From positions 1-64,000 of the forward strand of contig JALQBC010000076.1 of the NCBI GenBank assembly GCA_023375675.1: a stretch of 64,000 bases of DNA, in the 5' to 3' direction. The position numbers and the translations under genes are program-made. The notes under the pieces are model-generated. The model was not told where the DNA came from, did not search any database, and saw nothing but the letters and a program-made list of their open reading frames with translations. Source of the stretch: Cytospora piceicola. Taxonomy: Eukaryota; Ascomycota; Sordariomycetes; Diaporthales; Cytosporaceae. Positions 45,754 to 58,640 of the stretch are shown one piece after another (positions within the stretch are counted from its first letter, which is position 1; each line of letters starts with the position of its first letter).

Positions 45754-48700
45754 GCGACGCGGTAAGGCTGAATTGGCTGGCTGGTGACACCAAAAAAAGC
45801 TGGACGGAGCTTGTAGCCAGGGATTGTGTGTTGCAGGCTAGGGGTGATGCAGTTCGTGCTAGAGCCAGGATTGTCTATGCTCGCGGCAAACAGGGTCAGT
45901 GACATGTTGGAGCTACATACAAAGTGCCGTATCCGCCGTGGAGAATTACCTCATCAGACGGCGCTCCGAGATGGCCCTGTCATGGCAGTGTTGGCAGTGT
46001 TGGCAGCTGGCAGCCCTGGCCGCAAACCAGGGAGGCCAGAGGAGACCCCCGCATGGTCCAGTCAGAAGCCAAAGCCCCTCACCACCTTCCATGTATGCTC
46101 CCCTGCAGCACTCTAAACACGGGTCTTAAAACGAGTATTAATGGCCACTAGGATACCACAACCCGAGAAAGCAGGCGAGCCAAAGCGGATCGAGGCTTTG
46201 CGATCCGGATCCGGAGTCGAGTGCATGATGATCTGCGTGCACCTCATTCCGAAGAGGGGGCGGGCCTGGCTGGCCTGGCAGCCTGGGAGGGTGTTTTGAT
46301 CGCCGGCAATTCGTCGAGATAGGGGAATTATACCATTGCATGTCAGGCATGTATGCATATGTGCGTAAAGCAGAGGAGGAATCTCAGGGGCAGTCAAATT
46401 TGTTTCTGGTTGGGAAGCCCAGCCTTCGATCTTCTTTGGTACAGCAGCAGACTGAGATTGATACGACATTCCTGACTGCAGAAATATCACCAGAAAGATC
46501 GCACATTGCACATACTGCGGTCGCCTTATCGGGTGCTTGTCATCACCAGCAGCCTCTGGGAACCGTATGCCTGTCGTGTTGAAAGGCCGAGACCACGTAC
46601 ATATGCAATATGCGGCGGATTCGATGGTGGCCTTCCTTCCTCGGCCATTCTGGAAAACATCTAGGAGCCAGGAGCCAGGAGCCCAGGAGTCCGCCATACG
46701 GACGGCGTGGACCACTTGACCCATGTGTCTGTCAATGCATTCGCATGTGTTTATTGCGTTAGTTAAAGTACTGGTCAAGTGTAATATCACGTCAGCTCGG
46801 CATTCTTTGGACCGGAACCGCGCCGGTCATGTTACCCATCGTCGTCAGACAGACAGGTCAAACAGATTTCAGAATTGCCAACCACCCCTTGTTGATATAA
46901 GCGTACGGCAGCAGCGGATGAACAGTATTTTGTGTATGTAGCAGCGTAGGGACAACAGAGCTGTGATCGTCCGAGCTTCTCAGGCTCAAGGTGTCTCATG
47001 AGACACAGTCTTGCAGATGTCGCCGACCCTGTAAATTTACCACTGCGCGGCGATAGTCAAGGGTGTTCGGGTTCAGCGCCAACCGGAGCATTTTGCAGTG
47101 TGGAGGCGCCCACGTTTCCTTCTGGGGACTAAAGCGGCTGCGCTCCAAGGAGCCCATGGTTGTGTGCCAGGGGTTGGGTCTCCTTGAAATTGACGGCTCC
47201 TTCCAACTCCAGATCTACAGTACACAGTACCCATTCAGGTACCAAAGTACTGTCGGCCTACCAGGTTGATTTCAATATGAGTACTTACCAAGGACCTAGA
47301 TTCAGTACCTAGATAAATACCTAGACTAGAACTACCTAGGTACCTACCTAGGTAGTCCATATCCGAGGAACCTCGGAGACGTTACCTAAGTACACCGGGA
47401 TCAGCACGGGATACCTAGGTAGTGTCCTTCCTCAACAAGAACATCGACTTAGGCTAGGTACTTTAGTAGTGGACAAGAGGGAAGGTTATCCTCCGCTTAG
47501 GATGTATGTACGTACTATGTAAATAGTAAACAGAAAAAGGTCGATTTAGTCAAGTTGCACGCCCCATCCCTCCCTCACGGAACCTGAAACACTCCAGGTC
47601 TGCACAATTTTGTACACATACCCCTGCTAGCCGACACGTGCTAGCCCTTTTCAGCCACGCCATCCCCCTGGTCTTCCCCTTCCCCTCGCCCTTGGCAGGC
47701 GTTGTCCCTCAGGTTCCTCAGGTCCATATGGCCCTTGGAGTCTTTCCGTGACTGTGCATCCGGGCTTGGCCACTCACCATCGTACGGTGCCTGCGCTTGA
47801 CGCCCCTCCTTCTTCTCCATCTCCATCTCTAGCTCCAGCTCCAGCTCCAGCTTCGAGCCTCTCCATCCACCCTCCGTCCATCGTTATCACCCATTCTCTC
47901 CATCACAAATCCGCTCCGAGCAACCAGCCAACCGTTCCCCCCCCCCCTCCCCAAGTTGAGAATTCACTTCACCTGCCAACACATACACATACACATACAC
48001 ATACACTCACAAATACGTCTTCTGCGACCTGACAGACGTCCATCTGTCCACTGACGCATCCCGGAGAAGGTTCATACCCCCGAGACTATTACGTATCGCA
48101 CTTGGTGGAAATCCCCACAGACTGGACGGGTATTACGCTTTTCCAGGACTCAACGGCCAAAGTATTATCTCAGCGGAGGATACGGAGTACTGGCCGGTCA
48201 TCTAAAAGGTATCGAGCAGCAAGCGAGCATAGCCGAACAGGCAAGGCCTTGTCTTGTTGTGATAACGTCCCGCTTTTCTCTTTGTCAGGGCGCTCGCTGG
48301 CCGACTATCAATCGCGCTGATCACTGAGCGATGCGCCTTTGAGACCCTCTGCAAAACCACCCCAAACCATCGAAACCATCCATCCCGCTTTCTGTCTTTT
48401 CTTTCTCGACCCGACACCCTTCGAGCACACGCCGTGCGAGTCCATCCAACCAACCGCCCTCTGGTCAAACGAGCGACGTTATCATTGCATTCGAACCAAT
48501 TCAAGCCTGCCACTCCCAACTCGAATCTAATACCCGCGATTTCAATTGAATTACCCGTAAGGGCGTGCACGAGCAGCCGCGGGAATACGGAGCCCCCCTA
48601 ACGGGCGCGTACGCAGCTTCCCGCCAAGTCGCCGACCGTCGAGACGACTCATATTGTCTTGCGAGACATTGTTCAATTTCCGTTACGAGCCGAGGAAAAG

Positions 48701-48816
48701 GCATCTGGTCGACCTGAGCGCCGTGCTATTTATTCCATTCCAGAGGACTCAGGCTCCTGGCCTGGTCCCCTAATTTGTCGACTCAGTCTACGCCCATAGC
48801 AACGCCGGCTGCGAAC
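45754..48816. other. Intergenic, upstream of the RasGAP gene
   Basis: No supported gene. A cluster of TACCTAGGTA palindromes lies at 47,333-47,421. CT-rich sequence with ACACAT repeats (47,985-48,008) precedes the RasGAP gene and is probably its promoter and leader. Confidence 0.5.
47270..47470. repeat. Cluster of TACCTAGGTA palindromes
   Basis: Perfect TACCTAGGTA at 47333-47342, 47345-47354 and 47412-47421, with many half sites (TACCTAG, CTAGGTA) between 47,270 and 47,470. Confidence 0.9.
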
Positions 48817-51323
48817 ATGTCAGTTATGTTGCAAACACCCTCCAGGACCTCAACCTCCTCCGCATCCTCCTACCAACCTTTATCCCGACAGAACACCATG
48901 TCTTCATACGATGGCTCGCGGTCAGCCCGCCAGTCAAAACGGTACTCCATGTCCGCGCTGTACATGTCCATGTCAGCACAGGAGACCGACTTGGAAATTG
49001 AGGACGAGCTTGCCAAAGGTTTGTGATCGATTGGTCCCACCGGTCGAGGACAGTTCACTTACTGTCTGCAGCGCAAAAGGTACTACGGGACCTGAAGTCC
49101 AAGATATCTTCGCAATCAAAAAAGAACTTCGTCCTCGAGAAGGATGTGAGATATCTCGATTCTCGGATTGCTCTGTTGATCCAGAACCGTATGGCATTGG
49201 AAGAGCAGAACGAGGTCGCCAGCCACCTGGAAGATGGAACAGAAGTCCAGGAAGGATTCTTTCCCAATGACGACAAAACACAGCGATATGGCAACCTTTT
49301 GTTTCTTTTGCAATCGGAACCTAGACACATCGCACAGCTTTGCAGGCTCGTGTCAATGTCTGAGATCGACTCGCTGCTGCAGACCGTGATGTTTACCATC
49401 TACGGAAACCAGTACGAGAGCCGTGAAGAGCATCTTCTGCTCACTATGTTTCAGGTTTGTCCTCCTACCAGGGTGATTTGATTACAGCCGGTTGCTGACT
49501 TACAATATCAGTCTGTTTTGACGTACCAATTCGACAACACCACTGAATACTCCTCTCTGCTCCGAGCCAACACACCAGTGTCCCGAATGATGACGACGTA
49601 CACAAGGAGAGGGCCGGGACAAAGTTATCTGAAGGCGGTACTCGCGGATAGGATTAACAGCCTGATCGAGCTTGAAGACCTGGACCTTGAAATTAACCCG
49701 CTTAAAGTTTACGAGCGTATGATCGAACAGATTGAGAAGGACACTGGTAGTCTTCCGGCCAATTTGCCGAGGGCGGTCACGGCTGAAGAGGCTGCGGAGA
49801 ATGAGCAAGTCCAGGCCATCATCGAACCGAGACTTACGTCGCTTACCGATATCGCAAACGGATTCCTGGAAACCATTATCGACGGCTTGGATGAAGCTCC
49901 ATACGGTATTCGATGGATCTGCAAACAGATCCGAAGTCTGACGAAACGAAAGTACCCTGACGCCAACGACCAGGCGATCTGCACGTTGATTGGGGGTTTC
50001 TTCTTCCTGCGCTTCATCAACCCTGCCATTGTTACACCAAAGTCGTACATGCTCATCGACGGAACACCTGCGGAGAAGCCGAGACGGACCCTGACCCTGA
50101 TTGCCAAGATGCTGCAGAACCTCGCTAACAAGCCATCGTATGCGAAGGAGCCGTACATGGCCAAGCTGCAGCCGTTCATTCAACAGAACAAGGACCGCGT
50201 GAACAAATTCATGCTGGACCTGTGTGAGGTGCAGGACTTTTACGAAAGCCTGGAGATGGACAACTACGTGGCGCTTTCGAAGAAGGATCTGGAGCTTTCC
50301 ATCACCCTGAACGAGATCTACGCCATGCATTCCCTCCTTGATAAGCACCGCGGGGAGATCTGCAAGGACGAGAACTCGCACCTCGCAATCATCATGACCG
50401 AGCTTGGCGCTTCTCCAGCGCAGGTGCCCAGGAAGGAGAACCGGCAGATCAACTTGCCCCTGTTCAGCAGATGGGAGTCTGCCATTGACGACCTGACGGC
50501 CGCACTCGATATCACACAGGAGGAAGTCTTCTTCATGGAGGCCAAGTCCATTTTCGTGCAGATCATGCGTTCGATTCCCCCGAGTAGCTCGGTGTGTCGA
50601 AGGCCGCTTCGCCTGGAACGCGTCGCCGATGCAGCGGCGACATCTCGGAACGATGCGATTATGGTCCGAAAGGGTATCCGTGCCATGGAGCTGCTCAGCC
50701 AGCTACAAGAGCTCAAGGTTATTGACAAGTCCGATCAGTTCGGCCTTCTTAGGGATGAGGTTGAACAGGAGCTGCAACACCTTGGGTCATTGAAGGATGC
50801 GGTTCTTTTAGAGACGACAAAGCTCGACGAGGTTTACAAAACGATTCGTGACCATAACACGTATTTGGTTGGTCAGTTGGAAACCTACAAGAGCTACCTG
50901 CACAATGTCCGTGGCCAGAGCGAGGGGACTAAGCGCAAGCAACAGAAGCAGCAAATCCTCGGCCCGTACAAGTTCACCCACCAACAACTCGAGAAGGAGG
51001 GTGTCATTGCGAAGAGTAACGTGCCTGATAACAGGAGGGCAAACATATACTTCAATTTCACAAGCCCGCTGCCCGGCACATTCGTCATCTCGCTACACTA
51101 CAAGGGTAAGTCAAGCTAATACTACCCGCACGTTGATTTGACGCTGACATTTGCTTCTCCAGGCCGCAACCGTGGTCTTCTGGAACTTGACCTCAAGCTC
51201 GACGACCTCCTGGAGATGCAGAAAGACGGCCAGGAAGAGCTCGACCTTGAATATGTCCAATTCAACGTACCAAAGGTACTCGTTCTCCTGAATAAGCGAT
51301 TCGCACGAAAGAAGGGTTGGTAA
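48817..51323 (+). CDS. gapA: Ras GTPase-activating protein (GapA/Sar1/IQGAP-related)
   Basis: Four exons, 48817-49018, 49072-49454, 49512-51105 and 51163-51323, with introns of 53, 57 and 57 bp; 779 residues. It stimulates GTP hydrolysis by Ras and is homologous to A. nidulans GapA and S. pombe Gap1/Sar1, which control polarity and morphogenesis. The first ~65 residues are Ser-rich; a coiled segment ([20 protein letters not shown]) follows. The RasGAP domain covers about residues 130-430. The arginine finger is R213 in [13 protein letters not shown], and the FLR fingerprint is F360-L361-R362 in [15 protein letters not shown] RasGAP C-terminal domain follows to the end ([18 protein letters not shown], then [17 protein letters not shown]). 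The start is the ATG at 48817; upstream in-frame sequence begins only with TTG. The product is likely cytoplasmic or at the cortex. Confidence 0.93.
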
Positions 51324-54082
51324 TCCGCCTATCCATCATCATCACCCTCCTAGTCAACGTCGACTAAAACAACATTCGATACCCTATCAGTCGACAGCCT
51401 CCTAACCGACCTTCGACATCTTTCCTTCCAGCAGGCGGCCTGATCGACCTTTGGGCCGCCTTTACTTTATACCCTTGCAATTGACGTTCGACATCCTCCT
51501 AAGCGGCGTTCTGGAGCCGGCTTTCGTCCTACTCTTGATACCACTATCGCTCCGCAATGCCACCTTAACTCTCATCCTACCGCGGGCATATACCGCAATC
51601 GGCATCCCACCACCCCCCAACGGACATTTAGCTCGTTATCTTACCAGGCACTGCCTATATAAACAACTTAATCACTTCTCCCGTCTATCACGTGCAGCGT
51701 TGTCTTTGGTGGTTTCGACATCTGGCGTCTTCATGTTTCGCCTTTACTTCGTTCCTGTCATTTATAGGAAATATTAATGGTGGCTGGCTGCATGCTTCGG
51801 CTGGACCGGCGGTTGGCTTTTGCTCCGTCTTGGCAGGGTGGGCCAGTCTCGTTTGAATTTGGGGGGAGGGGCGGACAGCGTGATGATTTATATTTTCGTC
51901 GAATATCCCCATTTCATTTGGTTCTGGTGCTCTACGACGTTGAATCTGGCCTGTGACCTCGCCCTCTGTCCCTGTTACATGTCGGTGTCGCTTTCGATGC
52001 TCACAATCCTAACTCCGGGGACGACGATCGATATGAGTGGGGAAGAGCGGCGAAGAGGGGGAGGGCGGTTATGGGTTAAGCGGTTGACTTCTGTTTTTCC
52101 TTTGTCGGGATGTCGAAGATGCTGGTCCTTTGCTTATTGTTTTGCCGTGGAGCGTTGACAGGACTCCAGGGAGGGAGGAGGAAGGCGAACCTTCTTGCCT
52201 CGAAGATGATTTTCTTTTTCTTTCTCTTTCTTGGAATGGATGAATAGGTCACGTTCTTCATGTGTATGCTGCCATGGGAAAAGATGAGATAACATGGATT
52301 TGATCTTGCAACTTCTCATACCTCTTACTCCCGTCCTCGTCCTCCGATCCGAACTGGACTATGTGATTTGCTTGATGACTAAGTGACAGACCGGTGTTTC
52401 CTTCGCGAACTTTGTTTAGAGCTTCCAAGGTTGGCGTTTTGTGTTTGTCTCGACGTCTTATTCCTTTCTTAGACCACACATATCGTTGTGCCAACGGATT
52501 CGTGTTGGCTCGTGGTGCTGATGCTCCGGCGATCAGAGCCTGCCTAGCTGCTTGACAAGAAGCCCTTGCAGTATGAGCCTGCACAGGGTGGATCCGAACG
52601 GCTTGCTTTATCTTCTTTCCCGGGACTAGCCAGAAGTTGGGTGCTAATGATGGCCGTTGCCGTTCCCCCCTTATCGTGGGTGATGTTAGTATAGTCATTG
52701 TCTTCCGGCGTGCTGGCAACGCGGGCCTTCATGCTTCCCCCCTGGCATCATTCTACCGCCAAGGGGGTTGCATGGGTTGATTCATTACACTTTTCCTGCT
52801 ATTCTGGCTTCCTTGCGTCTCGTTCAATGGTCCTGCCGTGTATCCTTTTTCCATCCTTGGTGGCCTCGAAGAGGGCTTCACTACCACTGAGCCAGCCCCC
52901 GCAAGGTAGGCGGCGTCCTTGTCACGCCCCTAGTTATTCCTCGCCATCCATGGTGACCATCACGAGGTTGGTATAAAAGGCCTGGTGAGAGCCTGATTCT
53001 CTTGTCGGTCAATGAAGGCAAGTGTCTCGTCACAGGTAGATAGAACTGACGCCTTGCAAAATCGTTATGAGTCGTTCGGCACGACACAGGGTCATTGTTA
53101 CCAGCACCGACCAGCGGGCCCCCTTCTGGTGCCGGCTGTTCAGAGAATTCAAGTGTAGGTATGCACAGAATCTGGAGGTAGTTGTTCAGAAGCGGCGCCT
53201 CTGAGGGCCAACGGGAATTGTATTCCGGTCTGTTCTGAAGCTCGATCTTATAATACCTGGTTTGAAAATAAGCAGGAGTCGTGGAGACTTTCGCCTGGAT
53301 GATGTCAGCTTTTCCCCCTATAGAGATATGAAGACGGGAGGGAAGACTTCCGGAGATTCTGGGAATCACTTTCAGGATGGTCGTTGGCTGACGTTGATAG
53401 TACCTAAATCTGGGCAGGGTCATTCGCAGAAACCAGGACACAATACTCTATGAGATGAGCATACAACTTGCGTGAGTTGGCGTGCATCTCATCAAGGCGC
53501 CGATATGCATATCATGTATGGAGTGCTAACGGACCTGCATGCGATTACTATCGTCACTTGCTTCCATCCCAAGGCCACTGGAGTAAGACAATAGTGGGAT
53601 TTCGGCACATTGAACGCATCGGGTCTATGGACACTCACAGGACGATCTCATGATATCGAGCCTTCAATAAACCTCGGTGGAAGAGACATTAAATACGCCA
53701 CACTCCCATTTTCTTGGGCAGATAGAGCTGGCATCCATATCATCCTCGGTAGCCATGTCTTCATCGGACGAAACCTCCACACAACGTTCTTACAAGAGTC
53801 ACCGTCGCCGACAGGATCTAGGAACCTTGGATCACACCGTGACAGTGATTCTGATCTCAGGGGCCCTGACGAAAGGTAGGAGCTGTGTCCTCTTCGTTGT
53901 CGCACTCGTCGTGGTATTGCGACGCTCTCCTGTCTTTTTAAGGAAATGCTATGATCGAAAATGCCCTAAAATTGGTATCTTGAATATTCCGCCCAACGAA
54001 TATGAAAGTCCTCATATCGAGACTCCTCGCCAAGCCGTCCACCACTCGCCCCCTCCGCTCACTCGCCGGCCGGAGGAGGCGT
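51324..54082. other. Intergenic between convergent genes
   Basis: The 3' region of the RasGAP gene, then about 2.5 kb with several overlapping short frames and no recognised family. Possible small genes exist around 52.3-53.4 kb (see separate low-confidence entry). Confidence 0.45.
52881..53423 (-). CDS. Hypothetical ORF, unrecognised
   Basis: A 180-residue ATG-initiated frame (MTLPRFRYYQRQPTTI...) with balanced composition, but without motif, signal peptide or membrane segment. It ends in Arg/Gly/Pro-rich sequence. I do not recognise it, and it may be a chance frame or a single exon. Confidence 0.2.
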   Translation of the reverse strand: MTLPRFRYYQRQPTTILKVIPRISGSLPSRLHISIGGKADIIQAKVSTTPAYFQTRYYKIELQNRPEYNSRWPSEAPLLNNYLQILCIPTLEFSEQPAPEGGPLVGAGNNDPVSCRTTHNDFARRQFYLPVTRHLPSLTDKRIRLSPGLLYQPRDGHHGWRGITRGVTRTPPTLRGLAQW

Positions 54083-55354
54083 TCACCTGCCCTGGAACTT
54101 CTCCTTCCAGCCACCCTTCTCGAACAGCCAGAGCGCCTCGATGGCGTACGACCTGCTGCCCTTGTGGCCCTGCCCCTCGGGCACCTCGGCGGCCTCCAGC
54201 AGGCTGTCCATGACCCTGTTCTCCTGCGCCGTCCTCCAGATGCCCTTGGCGAGGTCGCCCTCGGCGCCGCCCCAGACCCCCTGCCCCAGCTTGTACAGGA
54301 TCCTCCCCAGCGCCTGGAAGGCGACGCACCGCTGGGCGGGGACCGCGCTCCGCGCCAGGATGCCCAGCTCCGCCACCGTGTACCCGGCCGCCTCGGGGGC
54401 CAGGCCGTGGTGGTGCAGGCCCTGCGTGACGGGGATGGCGCGGGACGTGGCCGGGGCCAGCAGCTGGCCCTTGAAGTCGAAGCGCAGGGCCGAGATGGGC
54501 AGCGAGTCCTGGCCCGGGTAGTACGGGGACTCGCGGTCGGCGGCGGAGCCGGGCGTCGGCACGGGCGCCATCCAGGCGAGCCGGGACGGGTCGGCCGGCA
54601 GGCTGGGGAAGTACTTGGCGTGCAGGGTCTGGAGGAAGTCCGGGTCCGACGGGTCCAGGTCGGGCAGCGGGTCCGGGCGCGGGAAGTGCGTGCTGTTGGG
54701 CGCGAACGCGTCCGCGTTGGAGGGGGCGGCCGGGCCGGGCGGCGGCTCCGAGGCCGCCTCGAAGAGGTCGGACGGGGGCTCTGGCGGCGGCAGGTCGTCC
54801 TCGAAGCGCACCGACTTCTTCCTCTTCTGGATCTTGGGCCTAGCTTTCGTGTCTTTCATGGCGCTCGCGGGGGAATCCTCACGCTTGACAGGCTCGGCGG
54901 CAACTTCGTCTTTAGGTGCCTCTGGGGGCTCATCGAACGGTGACGGCGAGTTTGTCTCCTCGATGTTGGCCCTCCGGAGGAACATCTGTACTATTTTGGG
55001 ATCAAGCCGGTTCAATAGCTCCTGCCTCTCTTCCTCTATCTGGTCTGGTGACATGGATGCCAGCAGATCGTTGTTCTCTTGATCTATTATCTTTCGCTCT
55101 TGCCCTCCGCCTATGCGACCAAGAGGAGTTGGTTGGGTGGCAGCGGAAGTGGGCGCCGTTGGTTTTGTCGTCGTTGGAACATCTTGAGGCTCTGAGGAAG
55201 CGCCGTCTGGTCCTTGTCGTTGCTTCTTGAAGGCGGATGCTTTTGCCCGCTTCTTGTGCTCTGGAAAGCCGGTGGTTGCAGACTTTGGTGCTGGGAAGCT
55301 GGGCGCCTTCACGTTGCCAACATCCTTCTCTTTGATGTCGAGAACGAAGTTCAT
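54083..55354 (-). CDS. RPAP1/Rba50-like RNA polymerase II assembly factor
   Basis: A single exon of 423 residues from the ATG at 55354. Residues 1-20 (MNFVLDIKEKDVG) resemble the family N-terminus. An upstream in-frame ATG (55510) adds 52 unrelated residues and is rejected. RPAP1 (yeast Rba50) associates with RNA polymerase II and helps its assembly and nuclear import. The RPAP1 N-terminal motif is at residues 93-119 (ENNDLLASMSPDQIEEERQE, then LLNRLDP). Acidic and Pro-rich linkers with a basic PKIQKRKKSVRFEDD patch follow. The RPAP1 C-terminal motif starts at about residue 290 (ALRFDFKGQLL) and includes HHHGLAPEAAGYTVAELGILARS. The region after it (RCVAFQALGRILYKL) is helical. Human RPAP1 is far longer; fungal members are short like this one. 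The 3' half is very GC-rich. Confidence 0.85.
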   Translation of the reverse strand: MNFVLDIKEKDVGNVKAPSFPAPKSATTGFPEHKKRAKASAFKKQRQGPDGASSEPQDVPTTTKPTAPTSAATQPTPLGRIGGGQERKIIDQENNDLLASMSPDQIEEERQELLNRLDPKIVQMFLRRANIEETNSPSPFDEPPEAPKDEVAAEPVKREDSPASAMKDTKARPKIQKRKKSVRFEDDLPPPEPPSDLFEAASEPPPGPAAPSNADAFAPNSTHFPRPDPLPDLDPSDPDFLQTLHAKYFPSLPADPSRLAWMAPVPTPGSAADRESPYYPGQDSLPISALRFDFKGQLLAPATSRAIPVTQGLHHHGLAPEAAGYTVAELGILARSAVPAQRCVAFQALGRILYKLGQGVWGGAEGDLAKGIWRTAQENRVMDSLLEAAEVPEGQGHKGSRSYAIEALWLFEKGGWKEKFQGR

Positions 55355-58300
55355 GGTGTGTGTGCCTAGGTAAGTTTGGAGTTTCGAGTTTGACAAGGTG
55401 TACGTCACGTTTGGTGGCTTCAGGAAGAATGGCCCGGAAGGAAGTGTTACTGTGTAGGTTAGGCAGGATAGGATGTCTCTAGCAGCAGTCTCAAGCTTCC
55501 CTGCAAGCAAGTTTCCAGTAGCAAAGCCACACTCAAGAAGACCTGCACCGCCACAGTTTTGGCACCTCGGTTCTCAGGTTTTCAGGGTTCCTAACTTTGT
55601 TTGGGGACTTTTAAGGTTCTGCATTAGCGTCGATCGGCCTTTTAAGATTGACGAACGTGGGTGTGGCTGCAGGATTCAGAGACAAAGACATGCGCCTCAC
55701 TCTCAAAAGTTACAGTACTGTAGTACTGTGTATGTGCTTTGACTCTTTAACGTAAAATGTCTGAGACACAGGTTATACCACGAAAGGGTTGACCTTGTTT
55801 AATTACATACTTAAGTACCTAGGTAAAGTTTTGGCCATCTGTAATGGAAGCTAAGCACCCGCACCCGCGTAATCCATCAAGTACTTAGTATGTACGGATC
55901 CGTGACCAGCCGATGGAGAATTCATCAAAATCCCCTCTCACGGTACCGCACTCGGTCTCAGTATACAGTGCACTTGTATACAGTTGGCTGCTTTACTCGT
56001 GCATATCAGGTTGCAGCGTCGAATTGTCGCGTCACACGGCGTGGAACTAAACCAAGGTAACCATGCAACCATGCCTGCGAACCGTGGCATGCCGGTGTGA
56101 TGACACTGGCTGGGCTGGGAAAACACAGGGCAGGTACCGTGTACTTGGTAACATTTGACACAAAGCATCCATGGATTGGAACAATGCATCCTTTGTGATT
56201 TTAGTTTTGGGATGAATCAGCAGCCCAGCTGACGAGTCAAGAAAAATATCGACAAGTCAAATCTGCAAGTTTTGTTTTTGCTTATGGCCATTTCTATATC
56301 AGGGTCCGTGATGTTCCGTCATCAACCTTGAAAGGTTGGAAAGGGCTGGCTGATCTGGTGCGGCACGGCGCCAATCCGGTGGTCGAGGCCGCCCGGCCAA
56401 GTCAAGCCCCAGCTGCCCCAGCTGCCACAGCACAGCACAGGTGGTTCCAGAAGGCTGGACCGGCCGGGACCAGAGATGCACCTTCCCCTGTCGGAGTCAA
56501 ACAACCCCTGCAGTGACTTGGCGCTTGTCGTCTAACTCGGACCCACCTTTATCGCCAAGTCGTACGGAATCTACGGATTATGTACGGAAATACAAGAATA
56601 AAAACGTACAAACGTACCGATGTACCGCAGTACCCCACGCCAGCTGACAAGGGACAAGGGTTCATGACTGTGACAGCCGCCTTCCTTCTCAAACTCGCAG
56701 CAGATTCCATTATTTTCCGGACTCTGACTACTACTGTACTACCATCCTTGTCGCCCTGCATCCTTCCCATCTTTTACAACGTCCACCTTTTTTCCCCCCC
56801 TTCCTTGCCTTGTACCCACTTCACCTAGGCACCTCTAAGGCACCTACATAGGCTAGGCACATCCAACCTTGCAATACATAGTATGTGTATTTCCGCTTGC
56901 TTGTACCCCTCCACCGTTTTACCACTGCTAGTGACTTTGGTTTTCTCAAACAAACCGACATGTGGTTTGGATGGGATGGTCCGGACGGTCCCTGATTTCC
57001 AAGGTTCGACTACCTCCTAATAAGTAGTCCTGGTAGTGTGTGTGTAGCTAGGCTTGCTTTTGTCGGTCAACCTGGTCCCCCCGTTTCCTGTCCGGATAAC
57101 CTGGCGCCGTCACTGTAACCTGGCACTTGGGAACGGTTGAGGCTATTACGATTGCCTTGATCCTCGTTCCTTGACCCTTCACCCTTCACCCTTCACCCCC
57201 GCCATCCGCCACACACAAACACACACACACACACACACCCCCATTGCATACACCCAGTCAGCTGGGCCACTTTGCATCTGATGCATGCTGTGGTGTTTTT
57301 TTTTTCTCTCCCCTCGGTACTGTATCTCGTCTTGTCTCTTAGGCTTAGGCCCTTGGTGTTTTCATTTTCCCATGCCATCTCGCCAGCTCTCGCCCCGTCC
57401 GTCCCAGCTCTTGCTTGCTGCCCGCTGCTCTGCTCTGCTACTAAGCTCTGGCCATCCTTTTTCTCCTTGTCCCTTGTCCCATCTCCCATCTCCCATCTCC
57501 CATCTCCCATCTACTCTCTCCTCTGGGTTTCCCGTACCAATCCATTCCCGCCCATCCTTTTTCCTTGGCTTGGTGGTTTGGGCAAGTGTCCGTCCGTCCC
57601 ATCATCCCATTCCCCATCCCCGTGCCCCCTTCTTTTCTTCTCCTCTCCCCCCCCCCCTAATCCCAAATCCCACCCCATCTGCCCATGTCATGGTCTTGGT
57701 GGTCTTGGTGGTTTAGAACTCGTGTGTTTAATAATAACGTTTTCCCGTTCGTTGTCTCTATCCGAACTTGTCTAATGGTGGCCAGGGCCCCGATTTTCCC
57801 TGCCATTTCATCCCTCCAAAACGTAACCATCTCCAATCTCTTTCCAACACCTTTCCGCCGCCCGCACTTTTAGATTCCTTCTCATCTTCCACTTTCTACA
57901 CACAACAAATCACCACCGCTTTTTGGTGTTGAGAACACAAATTCATCAACAACAACACTGCGCCTATCGATTTGCATTTCAATTCGTCCATCGACAAAAT
58001 CAGTACTCTTTTCTGTTTTGTTTTCTACTTTTGACTTGACTGATTTCCCTCGTTTGTCCTCTTTTTTTGCGTCTGCAAAAGTCGCGCAGCACCCAAAAAC
58101 CTGTCGACAGTTTGCAGGCCAAGTCGTTTTTGAGGTTATCCCGACCGAGCTGCACCATCTCCACCGGACTGTGCCTGCCGCTCTGCCCGCCCGACCGCCC
58201 ACCCCCCCGAACAACCCGCCCAGTCAGGTTGCACCACCGACTAAAACAGGCACCCGGGTACCACCTCAGTCACCACTAACAATCTACCCCGCCAATCCTA

Positions 58301-58640
58301 CCCAAAAATAGTGCCTGCACTGTTATAAGCGACAAGGTCAAAACGTTTATATTCACAAACGTCCAATATCACGCATTGTGTCTATTGTCATAATCGGACT
58401 TTTGATTGTCGCGGCTTGTTGTAACTGTTCTTGGTTCAACTGAGACTGATTTGCGTTTCCTCCGACTTTTGTATTTCACAAAAAGAGGAACCAACAGCTA
58501 CAATTGTCTACGTTGTCAACTTCGCGTCGTCAGGCAAACATACAGGACAGATCTTTTATTACCTTAATTACTACTATTGAGGACACTAGCTGGGCGGCCA
58601 GAGGAAACTGAGGGACCCCAGCACAGAGAAGGTGCAGATT
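55355..58640. other. Intergenic between divergent RPAP1-like and HPC2 genes
   Basis: Over 3 kb without a supported gene. It contains a TACCTAGGTA palindrome (55816-55825), short CTTCACC and CA arrays (57,175-57,240), a pyrimidine-rich stretch with CCCATCT repeats (57,478-57,515) and a C-run (57,647-57,657). The pyrimidine-rich part and a 97-codon upstream ATG frame (58018-58311) probably belong to a long HPC2 promoter/leader. Confidence 0.5.
57478..57515. repeat. CCCATCT 7-bp array
   Basis: Five consecutive CCCATCT units in a pyrimidine-rich region. Confidence 0.9.

Noticed and set aside
46113..46790. 225-residue minus-strand frame
   Set aside because: Begins with GTG rather than ATG, no recognisable family, no splice or promoter support.
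53610..53879. HET-domain-like fragment (KYATLPFSWAD)
   Set aside because: Only one short motif resembles the HET signature; surrounding residues do not, and the frame ends quickly.
54002..54943. 313-residue plus-strand frame
   Set aside because: Antisense to the GC-rich 3' half of the RPAP1-like gene; Arg/Gly/Leu-rich composition is a mirror effect.
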